A stretch of DNA of 64,000 bases from Sternotherus odoratus (GCA_032164245.1 JAVMKO010000006.1:40388319-40452318); one strand, 5' to 3'; positions 10,977-22,090 are shown, numbered from the stretch's first letter. Numbers and translations are program-made. Notes: generated by a model from the sequence alone, not told the origin.

Positions 10977-12786
10977 ATTTAGCCACTGGCCTCAGAAGAG
11001 GGTGCTATACTGCCCGAAAGGAATATTCTCTCTCAGCACCTGGACCTCTCCATGGGTTAATGTGGAGGGAGGGAGGAAGGGCTATGGCTTTACCTCCTTC
11101 CTGCACAATCCCTGTCCTCCCTCGAGTGCAAGACCTGCAGTTGTCCCTGGCAGCTGTGCTAGGTGCTTGGGAATAAGGAGACTGGTGGGGTCCTTCCCTA
11201 TGAAACTCCTGTGCAAATGTTAGGAATAATCAGAAGTTAATAACCAAATGGAGTTTTCAAGTTTTGTGAATAACTCTCTTCGGAAGATATTTATTGTATA
11301 TTATTCCGAATTTTCCAAGTAATTTTCTTAGTAAAATATTTACTTACTGATATAAAGGAAACAATGAAAAATGCTTCCTTTTTAAAATTTGGTCCCCAGA
11401 GTCTTGTGTATTTTTGCCTCCCTTTAGGTAAACAGTCCTACAAATTCCAAATACACATGCCCACACCCAAAAATGTCAGGAACTTGTCATATTTTACACC
11501 CAAATACCAAATCAGTTCTTCCCCTAATTCATCACATCTTCATTTAGCTTCACCAGGAAAAGAAGATGGAGCTGTTCAGATCTATCAGTTACTTACACTC
11601 ACTGGTGCTACAAGGAGCAGCCTCCATAGAGGAATTGATTTCCTGGAAATTTGGGTTTCAGCTATCCTCTGTTCCAGTCCCACCCATAGCCAATTGTTAG
11701 TTTTAAGGGCTAGAAGACAACAGGGAGAAGGCACATAGGATCACACAAACGTATTCTTTTCACTATTGTATTTCTTGCTGCTAAAATATGATCTATTATA
11801 TTTTGGATAAATGTTTACGTATCATGGAGTACTGTACTGTTCCCCACCAGTTCTTATCCTCCAACTGTACGCAATATTCAGAAGAAAAATGAAGGCATGT
11901 TTGCCTGGGCATATGAAAGTTAATGCATGAGGGAAGCAGTTAGTCTAGGGTGAAAAAGAAAGTTCTTGTTTCAACACTCAAATGGAAACAATTACATTTA
12001 GTCTTACAAAAATATAATTACGTTTATAGATGCAGAATATTTCAGACACACTCTGAGCACCATGGAAATAATTACAGATCCTTCTTCTGGAAAGTCTTTT
12101 TATCCCGCACTTCACCTGACTTTCAGAAGAACACTGAAACATCACTGTTAAATTATCTGAAAGAAGTGTGATTGTCTTCTTACTTACAGCAGTGTAAATT
12201 AGGAATAGCTTCACTGAAGCCAGTGGTATGACGTTGGAGTAAAATGGGTGCAAATGGGAGGAGAAGCATACCTAATGTCAGATGTTTAACTCAGTATATA
12301 TATTAAGAGAGGACGCAGTGATTATGGAGCATGAGCTTTATGTTTCCTAATCAGCCATTGCTAACTTCTTTTAACCAGATCTGGGTGACATGCAGAAACT
12401 GAGAAATTAATATTCTCAGACAGACATATTGAGCTGAATTCAGTCTTGCTAGCAGCAGATACAACTCCATGAGATTCAGTTCTGTTTCACCTTTGTACAA
12501 GAGGGTTTGAATCTGGCTTACTGTTGCTAGCTGAATAAAATATTATCACCACTTGTGGAAAGATGAACTGTTTCTGCAGAATGGAACAGACGTGTGGTGG
12601 TCTTCCCACACTAGTTTAGCATCGGTTACATCATTTTCAATCCATCAGCTCTTCATTTTTTCCCTAGTCCTATGATTCTATGATTTCGCGAACATTGAGC
12701 CACTGTGACATGTTGTGGGGTCGGCTAAAAAGAGATACACACACAGGAACGCTTTATGAAATATTGACATGGGGAAAGGAATTTTT
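10977..12786. other. Intronic sequence, mostly unassigned
   Basis: No exon is supported. At 12185-12255 'cttcactgaagccagtgg' and 'gacgttggagtaaa' resemble the old 'acttcaatgg' repeat family. At 12668-12690 'tcctatgattctatgatt' resembles a CR1 3' tail, but there is no CR1 body beside it. Confidence 0.4.
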
Positions 12787-12866
12787 CCACTGATGTGCCA
12801 TGAGGTATCGTGCCACTGATGTGCCATGAGGTATCGTGCCATGAGGTATCGTGCCATGAGGTATCG
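12787..12866. repeat. Short minisatellite, 26-bp and 15-bp units
   Basis: A 26-bp unit (CCACTGATGTGCCATGAGG plus seven more bases) occurs twice at 12787-12838. Two further copies of its 15-bp core, GTGCCATGAGGTATC, follow at 12836-12865. The units are identical, so expansion is recent. Because 15 is a multiple of three, the minus strand reads as RYLMA repeats, but there is no gene context. Confidence 0.9.
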
Positions 12867-12869
12867 TGT

Positions 12870-13720
12870 CTGGTTATTTTTGTGGTGCGAAGAGAATGCC
12901 ACCATTCTCTTTCCACTGCTCTCTGCTTACCAGTAGAGCAAATGATAGGATCTAGCCGTGTGTGTATGTAAGCTCCTCCCTTGCAAACTTAAAAAACATT
13001 CACTTCTGTGTTTAAAATTCACATAACTGTTCAAATAACTCACATGAATATTGTCCTCTCCATTAAAAAAATCCAGATGACTGTAGTTTCCAATGAGTGT
13101 GCTGCACATATACTGTGGGCTATGGTCCTTTTTAAAGAATACCATAATGAGGTTCTCTTGTTCTTTCTGGAATATTTTAATATGTATAGGACTGACCGCT
13201 GATCTCACACTTCTTTTACACCAATATAACCCCGCTGACTTTAATGGAGTTAGCTCCAGATTTAAGATGCTGTGTGAACAAAAGCGGGGCCCTTTGTTGC
13301 TAAATTTGTGATGATATTCTCTGTAGCTGTTTATGCTATGAAAAGTGCATTTGTGGATAGAAAAAACTGATCTCTCAGAAAGACTGAGTTTGCTTAACTT
13401 AATATTTTAGTTCTCTTTTAGAATCGGTTTTTGAGCTAGGCAAGCCTTCATTTACACAGTATGGAACATATTGCACCTGCAGCCATAACTGAAAGGCTGT
13501 GTGAAAATTTAAGAGAAGACTCAGGAGAAACAATGATTTAGGTGTCAGGAATATTGCACCTGCAGTCATCGGGAGGAAGTCTGGGTCAATGATCAAAGCC
13601 CGAGTCTCTCGTTTCCACTGACTGCTACTGAAAAGGCATTTTACATAAGAGTTGTTAGCTACCTTCTTACATGGTCCATATCACTATATATTTGAGCATC
13701 TCACACATTAATTAATGCAT
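12870..13720. other. Intronic sequence with one old repeat fragment
   Basis: At 13205-13300 'ttttacaccaatataaccc', 'tgactttaatggagttag' and 'agcggggccc' match the old 'ttcaatgg' palindromic family. The rest is unassigned. Confidence 0.4.
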
Positions 13721-13724
13721 CCTC

Positions 13725-13985
13725 TCAATGTCTCTGTGAGGTAGGGAGTGTTGGCATTTCCATTTCAAAAGTGCTCAGCATTTAGAATAAGAATTTGACA
13801 ACAATGGAAGCTGGCAGGTGCTGTGCACCTTTTGAAAATCTAGCCATTTTATTTAGGTGCTTAAGTAGGAACTGAGTTTTTTGAAAAAAATGGCCCTATG
13901 GCTTACCCAAGATCTTACTACCATTCTATAGCAGAGCCAGGCAGCGAACCCAGGTTACCCTACTCCCAGATCATCCTTTCTCCTC
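13725..13985. repeat. Old MIR/L2-type repeat, interrupted
   Basis: 'ctctgtgaggtagggagtg' at the left and 'gcttacccaagatctta', 'agcagagccaggcagcgaac' and 'ccaggttaccctactcc' at the right are the classic flanks of an old MIR/L2-associated repeat. About 100 bp between them (13770-13880) looks like another old repeat inserted there. Confidence 0.55.
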
Positions 13986-15095
13986 CATATTGGTCTATTT
14001 ACAGGTAGACCCATCATAGACCTCAGATTGGCATATTAGTGTTGTGTACTTTTCTAAGAATGTCGCATCCTTACTAACAGACAAGCTTCCTTTTGGCTAA
14101 AGGTCATCGATTTACATGGGCAAATTCTAGATCAGTTCTTCCTCTCTGACAAATTACCTGTGAGACTCCTCATTGCTGAAGAAACTGAGATACAAATGTG
14201 CTGACATTTAGAAAATTCTCTGTATAATATGTTTCCTGATGTTGGTTTCTTATTCCTCCTTCCCTGGGTTAGTGTGACTCAAGGTGGTGCGGCTGGAGCT
14301 TTGTGATGAAATTTTGACTTCTACAGCTTGCTTCTTGCATAGAAAGGTCACACCGTGCGTGCTCTCAGAGCCATCTTATCAGGAAAGATAAGAAAGCCTG
14401 ACAGGAATGTATTTGTGAGATCCAAAACCGAAAAGGATTCAGGAACAAAATAATGAAAGAAAAGTAAGGAATTTACGCCAAACTGTTCAAACCTGATTGC
14501 TTAAACTGAAATCCATACTTGGAGACCACAATAATAGTGGTCTGATTTTCATGAATGTTGCACAGCCACAACTTCCACTGAAGTCGGTAATAGCTATAGG
14601 TGATCGGCTCTCCCTAAAAGTCAGGCTCCTGAATACAAACATTTTGGGCTTTAGTTCTAAATATTCGGAAAGAGATGTCTGGAATCAAGCAACCAGTGCA
14701 CTGGTTCTAGCCAACCAATACAGACTTAGTAATCATGATCATATATGGTTCATTTAAATATTTTAATTTAAATAAAAATAAGTAAGAATATAGGGAGTAA
14801 AATCCTGGTCTTCTATGATTGTGCTGCACCATAAGTGTTTAAAAATCAAAGTGGTGCCAGAAATGGTTTCAGTAGTAGAGTCATCTGTTTATGCCAAACA
14901 GAATGACTCAAAGTCCACCACTGAGCAACCATTGATGGGCCTTTAAAAAATAAGCAAGCCTTCCCCACCTAATTAGGATCTCCGGCAGCCCAGTTCTAGA
15001 GCACAGACATCTTGCAAATAAAGATCTAAAACCTTAAAGGTGAGATTTTCAAAAGGCACAAACAGTAGGCAAGTATCCAACTCCCTAGAATTCAT
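13986..15095. other. Intronic sequence, nothing recognised
   Basis: No exon, terminal repeats or known transposon seen. Confidence 0.4.
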
Positions 15096-15099
15096 GTAG

Positions 15100-15316
15100 C
15101 TAGAATAGCATAACTTAGGTCGACTTACTGCAGTGTCTATACCATGCTGGGTCCATGGGAGACACTTTCCCATCAATTTACTTTACTCCTCTCATTCCCA
15201 GTGGAGTACCGGAGTCGATCAGAGAGCACTATGCCATTGATTTAGCGGGTCTTCACTAGAACCACTAAATCAACCCCCCATGCATTGATCCCACAGTAGT
15301 CTAAACATAGCCTAAA
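15100..15316. mobile_element. Harbinger-like element, diverged ('GTCGA' family)
   Basis: 'cttaggtcgactta', 'cagtggagtaccggagtcga', 'ccactaaatcaacccccc' and the closing 'agtctaaacatagccta' parallel the element at 9732-10017. The ends are too eroded to define a target duplication. Confidence 0.6.
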
Positions 15317-15680
15317 TCCATTAAGCGAGGTAAACTAGAAATTAGAGAAAAATCAGGAGTCTCAAGAAAATGTACTGGCATTATGAGAACTCTGAATCCA
15401 AATGTAAATTCTACAGGAAGTTTGGAATTCAGGCACTAAAATGAATATGCAACTGGCTGCCAAGTTTACTATGACCTTAACAGAGACTTCACAATAGAGA
15501 ATATAACCATGTGAAAATGTGCAATTATAAACTAGTGTGTAGAAAATTAACATTGTACAATAGAAAAAAGTAATTAACTTAGACCACAAAGACAAATTTG
15601 TGTAAATACTTTTACAGACTTTCAAACATTTTTTCAGTTTTGGGGGTATATGTTTTTCAAAGTTATTTTTGTATACAGAT
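15317..15680. other. Intronic sequence, nothing recognised
   Basis: No supported feature was seen in this AT-rich stretch. Confidence 0.4.
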
Positions 15681-15683
15681 ATA

Positions 15684-16534
15684 GGGTATGTCTTCACTAC
15701 AGCAGTAGGTTGATTTCCCTTAAGTCGATTTTCTAAAGCAGACTGCATAAAGTTGACTTAGTGCGTCCCCACAAAGCACAGCAGGTCGACAAGTGTCCGT
15801 CCTTACAACTTTTGCAAGCGTTGACATAGCAAGCATTGCACTGTGGGTAAATATCCCACCGTTCCGGGAGTCCCCAGCAGGCACCACATTTCAGGGCAGC
15901 CGGGCACGCTCCCCAGGGGACCAGCCACCAGTCCGAGCAGGTCCGCTCCCCCCCCCCCCGTGCCCGCCCGAGCAGGTCCGCGGACCCCCATGCCCGCCCA
16001 AGCAGGTCCGCGGACCCCCCGTGCCCGCCCGAGCAGCTCCACGCCGGCTCCCCCCCGTGCCCGCCCGAGCAGGTCTGCGGACCCCCGTGCCCGCCCGAGC
16101 AGCTCCGCGCCGGCTCCCCCCTGCCCGCCCGAGCAGCTAGCTCCACGCTGGCTCCCCCCCACCCGCCTGCTCGGGCGGGCGGGAGGGAGCGGGGGGGGAA
16201 GCTAGCTGCTCGGGCGGGCACGGGGGGGTCCTGTGGGGCTGCTCAGGTGGGCACGGGGGGCCCACAGAGCTGCTCGGACTGGTGGCTGGTCCCCTGGGGA
16301 GCAAACGAGCATTGTGGAAGGTCGGAGGCTTAACGTCACATGCATCCTCACTAATTGACAATTGACCCAGAGAGGTCAATTTCAGCGCTACTCCTCTCGT
16401 TAGGGAGGAGTACAGAAGTAGATTTTGAGGTCCCTTTAAATCGACTTTAATGGCATGCATGTGAGGACGCGTACATGTTTATATCGACTTAACGTCGCTA
16501 AAGTCGACGTTAAGCCCTAGTGGGGACCAGCCCC
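15684..16534. mobile_element. Harbinger-like element with internal C-rich minisatellite
   Basis: The left end GGGTATGTCTTCACTAC and the right end GTGGGGACCAGCCC are imperfect inverted repeats, and TA-containing trinucleotides flank them (ATA left, CTA right). Sub-terminal regions are rich in GTCGA/TCGAC phrases, like the other two members in the window. The middle (about 15920-16290) is a minisatellite whose units contain GCCCGCCCGAGCAGGTCC and GCGGACCCCC. It then inverts at about 16170, where GCTCGGGCGGGCGGG appears, so the core is partly palindromic. Overlapping open frames on both strands are products of this repeat. Confidence 0.72.
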
Positions 16535-17205
16535 TAGAGTGGTCATGTATGCAGTTTGACTGTACAAGCTATACCATCCTTTAGGCTGGCCTGCTCTGCA
16601 GGCTCTTGGGCAGGAAGATGAGGACATCCTCCGCCCCACCCCCGTGAGGTGCCTAGTATCCTGAGAGGTGCAGAGATATTAGATTCTGATCATCATAACA
16701 TATCACAGTGGATCAGGAAACATATAATTTGACTTGAATTAAGCGTGGTCGTCAATTAAAACTGGCTTTGATACATGTGTAAGAGTAGAACAATATAAAC
16801 TCTGAACTCAGGTCTGAGTGTTTAGTGGACAGCTGAAGCATTCACCCTCCCACTCCCCGCCAAGGAAAACAAAGAGGGAGGCAGATACAATGGAAAGAAA
16901 ATCCAGAAAAAAGTAAGTCTCTTTATATTGATGAAAGAAGGCAGAAAAAAGATAAAGTGATACAGTTCTAGCAATAAGAAGCACAGTAAGCCTTGGCATC
17001 ATGTATCTTAGATAATGGCTGGAACAGTAATAAATCCTGAGGTTTGCAGTGAATTGAACCACTATCATTGTTTCTTTTTATTTGTTTTCATTGTTTTGTC
17101 AGCTGACTACATGCCTTCTTGTTTTACTCTAATATGTTTTTGGTTTACTTTCTGGAAATAAAATAGATATACAACAATGCATGTATAATCTTTCCCTATA
17201 AGGCA
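16535..17205. other. Intronic sequence, nothing recognised
   Basis: No exon or transposon termini seen. Confidence 0.4.
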
Positions 17206-17209
17206 GCGG

Positions 17210-17488
17210 CTGCTGCTGGGGCAGTCTTGGGCCACCACCCACACCCAGCAGCAGGTATTTAGCTGTGGGCTCAGGGCTGGGATGTGTAGGTGGCTCAAGG
17301 CTAGGGATTGAATTTGGGAGGGGATGAAGGCTCTGGGTGCTCCTTGGCCTCTGCCGTGCACCCGTGACAAGCCCCTCCCCCCCCCCAATTTAGTCAGGGG
17401 TATATAGTATATAGTGAATTTTTGTTTCCTGCCTGTGATCTGTCCAGGACTTTAGTAAAAATACCCATGACTAAAACGTAGCCTTAAC
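17210..17488. mobile_element. DNA-transposon fragment, right end only
   Basis: The right side ends 'gactttagtaaaaatac' then 'ccatgactaaaacgtagcc' followed by TTAA. This looks like a transposon terminus, with 'tgaatttttgtttcctgcc' and 'gtgatctgtccagg' inside it. A matching left terminus is not seen. The family is not certain. Confidence 0.45.
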
Positions 17489-17608
17489 GATAGTGTCTCC
17501 TGTTGAGTAAATGGTCCAGTGAGCATTTCAAAAACTGTCTGAACTTTAACATTTCCAAAAAAGTACATTTTTCTTCTTTCTTAAAACAAAACAGACAACC
17601 CCCCAGAA

Positions 17609-18948
17609 CAGGGGTGGCCAAACTATGGCCCGCAGGCCACATCTGGCCCCTGGGCCCCTCCCCTCCAGCCCCCATGGAGGCTTCCCCCCTGCCCCCCGGA
17701 AGCCGTGCTAGTGGGGCCAGGGCTGCGCACTCCCCCCTACCCTGGAGCCACGCAGCGCGGGTAGGCTCGGGCCAGGGCTGCGCACTCCCGCCCTCCCCCA
17801 GAACTGCCCCGGAGGGCCGGCACTGCTCACTGCCCCCCTCCCCAGGAGCCACGCAGCGTGGGCAGACTCCGCGGCCGGGGCTGCGCACTCCCACCCCTCC
17901 CCCGGAGCCGTGCTGTACGGGCTGCACTCTAGCACTGGCCCTCTCCCCCAGAGTGCACCATGTGGATAGAGCTCCAGGGGCCGGGGCTGCGCACTCTCCC
18001 CCTCCTCTGGAGCCACACCTAGCAACTAAGAGCCTCATGGTAAGGGGGGGCCTGGGCCAGGGGTGCAGTATGGGGACTGGAAGTAGGGTGGGTTGGATAG
18101 GGGGTGGGGTTCCAGGGTGGTGGTGGTGGTGGGGACTCTGAGGGGGAAAGGTAGTCAGGGAGCAGGGTGGGTTGGATAGGGGGTGGGGTTCCAGGGTGGT
18201 GGTTGGGGGGGGGACTCTGAGGGGGAAAGGTAGTCAGGGAGCAGGGTGGGTTGGATAGGGGGTGGGGTTCCAGGGTGGTGGTTGGGGGGGGACTCTGAGG
18301 GGGAAAGGTAGTCAGGGAGCAGGGTGGGTTGGATAGGGGGTGGGGTTCCAGGGTGGTGGTTGGGGGGGGACTCTGAGGGGGAAAGGTAGTCAGGGAGCAG
18401 GGTGGGTTGGATAGGGGGTGGGGTTCCAGGGTGGTGGTTGGGGGGGGACTCTGAGGGGGAAAGGTAGTCAGGGAGCAGGGAGGGTTGGATAGCGGGTGGG
18501 GTTCCGGGGTGGTGGTTGGGAAGGGGCTCGGGGGGGGCAGTCAGGGAGCAGGGTGGGTTGGATAGGGGGTGGGGTTCCGGGGTGGTGGTTGGGGAGGGGC
18601 TCTCGGGGGGCAGTCAGGGAGCAGGGTGGGTTGGATAGGGGGTGGGGTTCCGGGGTGGTGGTTAGGAGGTTGGAGGGAGGATAGCAGTTGGGGCAGTCAG
18701 GGGACAGGGAGCAGGGGAGTTAGGTAGGGAGTGGGATCCTGGGGGGTGGTTGGGGCGGAGTGATCTCTCGAAGCGGCAGTCAGGGGACAAGGTCGGGGGA
18801 GGTTGGATGGGTCGGGGATTCTGAGGGGGAAGTCAGGGCGCAGGAAGTGGTGGGGGTCGGATAGGGAGCAGGGTCTTCCCTACCCGGCCCTCTGTATAAT
18901 TTTCTAAACCCGACGTGGGCCTCGGGCCAAAACGTTTGTCCACCCCTG
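17609..18948. mobile_element. Non-autonomous hAT element, family B, with large minisatellite
   Basis: The left end begins CAGGGGTGGCCAAACTATGG and the right end finishes AAACGTTTGTCCACCCCTG. An exact 8-bp duplication, CCCCAGAA, lies at 17601-17608 and 18949-18956. The left half is C-rich and contains several imperfect ~80-bp repeats ('ggggctgcgcactcccc' with 'ggagccacgcagcg'). The right half is a G-rich minisatellite (see 18085-18830). No transposase. The truncated element at 10760-10976 belongs to the same family. Confidence 0.94.
18085..18830 (+). repeat. G-rich minisatellite, about ten units of 73-79 bp
   Basis: The phrase GGTTGGATAGGGGGTGGGG starts at about 18091, 18170, 18249, 18327, 18405, 18483, 18556 and 18629, giving periods of 79, 79, 78, 78, 78, 73 and 73. 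Weaker units follow to about 18830. Units 1-5 are nearly identical, so the array has expanded or been homogenised recently. It lies wholly within the hAT element. Confidence 0.95.
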
Positions 18949-18956
18949 CCCCAGAA

Positions 18957-19319
18957 CATTGTTATACAAACATCTTTAAAAAATGTTAAAAGTATGGCAT
19001 AAATCTACTTTAACAGGAAACTCCGAGATAAAGACCCATCCTGTTTTGCTGATCCATAGTAGATGATGTGGTCCCCTATTTGGGTTTACACCAGCATAGG
19101 ATTATAGGAATGTAGCCAAAATGGAGAGAGATAAGGATGAAACTTCAGCACTTGAGTCCAGTTTCCTGTATTCTGTATTCTAGAATATTCTATTACTGCT
19201 GGTGAAAGATGGCAGATTGAATTCTTCTACTTATTCACACTCCAAGTACAGCACAACCAACTACACTGCAAGCTCCCTGCCAGTATAACCAGGTCCTAGC
19301 CTAGATGCACCATGTCTAA
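18957..19319. other. Intronic sequence, nothing recognised
   Basis: No supported feature was seen between the two transposons. Confidence 0.4.
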
Positions 19320-20640
19320 GACTACATCTACACTGCATGCTTCTTTTGATAGCGTGCAGAGTATGGACTCAAATAGCTCTCACCCCCCAGCACAGGTTAA
19401 AGTAACCCTGTCGACAGTGAGGCCTGGCTGGAGTGAGCAGAGTACAGGCACACCTGAAGGGTGTGGGTACTTATCTAAGTGCACACCCTACACAGCTCTC
19501 TACTTGCCCAAGCCATGCCTTCCCATTTCACCCATGGACTGTCCTGCAGTCTCCCAGTGGCTAGAACTTTTCCCTGCCACAGGAAAAGACTCCAGCAGCA
19601 GGGAAGACTCTGGCAGCCCAAAGGCAGAAGGGAAGGGCTGCTAGAGCATTTTCCTGCAGCAGGGCCGGCGACAGGGGGGTACTACGGGTAGAGCTGTACC
19701 GGGCCCCAGACTTAAGGGGGGGCCCCCAGCCCCCTTAAGTCCAGGGCCCATAGTCCCCCCCCTTGTCACCGGGCCTGTCTCCGCGGGCTGGGCGCGGGCG
19801 GCGCTCGTGCCAGGATGGTTTATTGCCGCCGCCTGCGGCTGAGGTTAGGGGCGCGGGGGGGAGCCAGGAGCAGCTGCCTTGCCGGAGCCTGGGAAAACCC
19901 CTCCCGCGGTGCGCTGGGGCGGGAGCCGGGCCGGGTCCCTCCCACCGCGGCCGGCAGGGTCGGGGGCCCGGCCGGGGTGCAGCGGGGCGGCCCTAGCGCG
20001 TCCCGGGGTAGCCCCGGCGGGAGACCGGCCCCACGCCCGCCCCGCCTGCAGCAGGCGGGGCGGTCGGCCACTGGCAGGAGCCTCCCAGGAAGTGTGGGGC
20101 GCTGCCTGCCCAGCTGCTGCCGCAGGGCAGACATGTGGCGAGCGGCCGGTCTGCTGGGGGGAGGGGGGCCGCGGCGGGGCCGGATGGGCTGTGGGGAAGC
20201 TGCCCCCGGGGCGGCCCCCCACCGTGGGTCCGCTATCAGAGTAGGGGACCCCCAACGATCAGATTAGGGGGCCCCCAACGATCAGAGTAGGGGCCCCCAA
20301 ATTTCTGTCTCCGGCCCTGTCCTGCAGGAGGGAAAGACTAAACCACAGCTTCCTGTTGCTGGAGGTTTTCCCCACTGCAGGTAAGGACGCCGGCAATAGG
20401 GAGGCTGATGGGAAAGGCTCTGCCAGCTCCCCACGTCTGGAACCCTTCCCCACTGCAGGTAAAGACTGAAAAGTGAGGAAAGGCTCTGGCTGCTGAAGCT
20501 TTCCCTGCGGCTTCCCCCTTTGCCACAGCCTGTCACTGATATAGACACATGGCAATGTGAACACAGCTTGCTTTTCCCTGCGGCTTGTAGCTAAACTACC
20601 CTATATGCCACCAAAGGTGGCGAGTAGTGTAGACGTAGCC
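19320..20640. mobile_element. Terminal-inverted-repeat element with internal short repeats, host of a nested hAT
   Basis: The left end GACTACATCTACACTGCAT pairs with the reverse complement of the right end, GGCTACGTCTACACTACTCG. Both flanks of the nested hAT (19320-19659 and 20320-20640) carry repeats of a ~40-bp unit with 'cccactgcaggtaa', 'ggaaaagactcc' and 'aggctctg'. No clear target duplication is visible (TAA left, GGT right), so the superfamily is uncertain; the terminus is Harbinger-like. Confidence 0.62.
19660..20319. mobile_element. Non-autonomous hAT element, family A, nested copy
   Basis: The left terminus CAGGGCCGGCGACAGG and right terminus CTGTCTCCGGCCCTG are flanked by an exact 8-bp duplication, TCCTGCAG, at 19652-19659 and 20320-20327. 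The ends match the element at 8799-9513 in the same orientation, while the very GC-rich interior differs. It sits inside the older element at 19320-20640, which gives the order of insertion. Open frames on both strands reflect base composition. Confidence 0.94.
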
Positions 20641-21939
20641 GGTTGTTCAACTTCCACATCCATTCATTCCTTTGCCTCCCTCCCCGAACTGCCAGACAAG
20701 GTCCCCGTGTCAATGTTTTCTGTGATGTGGCAACCTGCCAAGTATGAATTGTACTGAGACCATCAATTCAAGTGTTGACAACTAAGCAGCCAACAGATGA
20801 TAACTTTCGGTGCCTTATGAAATCAGTGACTTGGAGTGAAAGACTCCAAATCCCATTGACAACGACTTGAAATCACTGAGATCCAGACACCACTCAACAA
20901 AAAGACTCCAACTTATTTACTTGAAAAGAAGATGTGTTCACCCAGAGATTCTCAGTCGTTAAATAGAATACCTTGATGTTATATTCAGAGAGATTTTTTT
21001 TTAGTTGGATGAAGTGAAGAACTGTATTTCAAAACTACTCTACTCCATCTCTAAACTAAAAAAATACTATTCAAAGATTACTGATACTTACATTTTCTTT
21101 ACATATGTAAATATGCATAGGCCCACTTCCTTAAGTACTGGAGTGTCAATCAGTTATTTGTCACATTATTTAATGGTTGAGATATTTCACCTCAGAAGAT
21201 GACAATGTTAAAAAATGTGCTTTCCCTCATACTCTTGATGTGCAGCAAGGCCATTTCTACCCATAGGCACTATGAGTTATGTATGATTAAAGAAAAATGA
21301 AATTGTTGTTAAGGAGGATGAGAGCTTCACATCTTAAAAAAAAGAAATCCAACAATGTACCATTTCTTGAGAAGAAGTCAGCCCTTAAAGCAGATGCCCC
21401 ACGGGCAGACAATGTAAGAAAAATGGTGGAAGAGTATTCAGTGTAGCTTGTTGTCTGCTTCATCTTAAATGGTGGAAAGTATTAAATATCTATAGCATTT
21501 CATCTTGCAAGAGCCAGTATGATGATGACTCTGAGATATTACCTAAAGTCAAACTAACTAGAAAAAAAGATTCTGAAAACATTTGTGTGTGGCAATTTTC
21601 TAATATTAATAGGGATATTATTTTGACTTAACTTTCTTGGCTTAATACACTCCTGTCCTGACAGTCTTTTGAAGACTACATTTTGAGTGTTTAAAATAAA
21701 GTGTTGTCCATAATAAAGACAAGTTTAATGGCAATTTGGTGTATTTTCAAAATCTCAGAGGAGAAATGTACCATCTGTATTTTAATAATGAATGTGAAGC
21801 AAATTTAAACAATTAATGCTTAATTCCCTTCTCTATTAATGTACATACAGTAAGCATAGAGCAAAAATGAACATAATATGTACATTTGACTTAAGGTTGG
21901 ATAATTTGAAGATGTCAATATTTCATGTTGCAGAGCAAA
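20641..21939 (-). other. NPAS3 intron downstream of the exon
   Basis: AT-rich sequence without recognisable transposons. The next expected NPAS3 exon, which should start with the VIHITGR segment, was looked for on the minus strand and is not present here or anywhere to the left in the window. Confidence 0.55.
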
Positions 21940-21945
21940 GCTTAC
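21940..21945 (-). promoter_or_regulatory. NPAS3: 5' splice site (donor) of the NPAS3 exon
   Basis: On the minus strand the exon ends TACAAG and the intron starts GTAAGC, close to the vertebrate donor consensus. The exon ends on a complete codon (phase 0). Confidence 0.88.
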
Positions 21946-22064
21946 CTTGTATCCTGATGATTTGATGTGCACTCCTCGCTTGGTCAGAGTAGATTTCATT
22001 CGGATGAAAAAAGAGCGCTCTAGGGTGTTGTCAGTGGTTAGTAGACTGGGGCTTGTTGATTCCA
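21946..22064 (-). CDS. NPAS3: NPAS3 internal exon (segment after PAS-A)
   Basis: NPAS3 is a bHLH-PAS transcription factor of neural progenitors and neurons that pairs with ARNT-type partners and binds DNA in the nucleus. This 119-bp exon supplies 39 full codons. They include [19 protein letters not shown], then [20 protein letters not shown]. The RSFFxRMK pattern is the conserved segment after PAS-A in the NPAS/SIM/HIF group. The STLTKRG form points to NPAS1 or NPAS3, and the serine-rich lead-in together with VHIKSSGYK fits NPAS3 as I remember it. The exon starts in phase 1 (TG completes a codon begun upstream) and ends in phase 0. It is bounded by a polypyrimidine-AG acceptor and a GTAAG donor. 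No stop or frameshift is seen. NPAS3 is known for very large introns, which fits a single exon in 64 kb; NPAS1 is compact and fits less well. Confidence 0.93.
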
Positions 22065-22090
22065 CTAGGGAATAGAAAAAAAATACATAC
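22065..22090 (-). promoter_or_regulatory. NPAS3: 3' splice site (acceptor) of the NPAS3 exon
   Basis: The minus strand reads TTTTTTTTCTATTCCCTAG immediately before the exon. This is a strong polypyrimidine tract ending in AG. Confidence 0.88.

Noticed and set aside
12660..12690. CR1 3' tail (ATTCTATGATT)
   Set aside because: Only about 20 bp match and there is no CR1 body next to it, so it could be chance.
15733..16460. Several overlapping 110-160-codon frames
   Set aside because: All are translations of the C-rich minisatellite in a Harbinger-like element.
17484..18141. 184- and 212-codon opposing frames
   Set aside because: Both are inside the family B hAT element and cross its left terminus; no domain or splice context.
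18085..18830. Regularly spaced repeats as a CRISPR array
   Set aside because: Period is 73-79 bp with no unique spacers, lies inside a transposon, and the genome is vertebrate.
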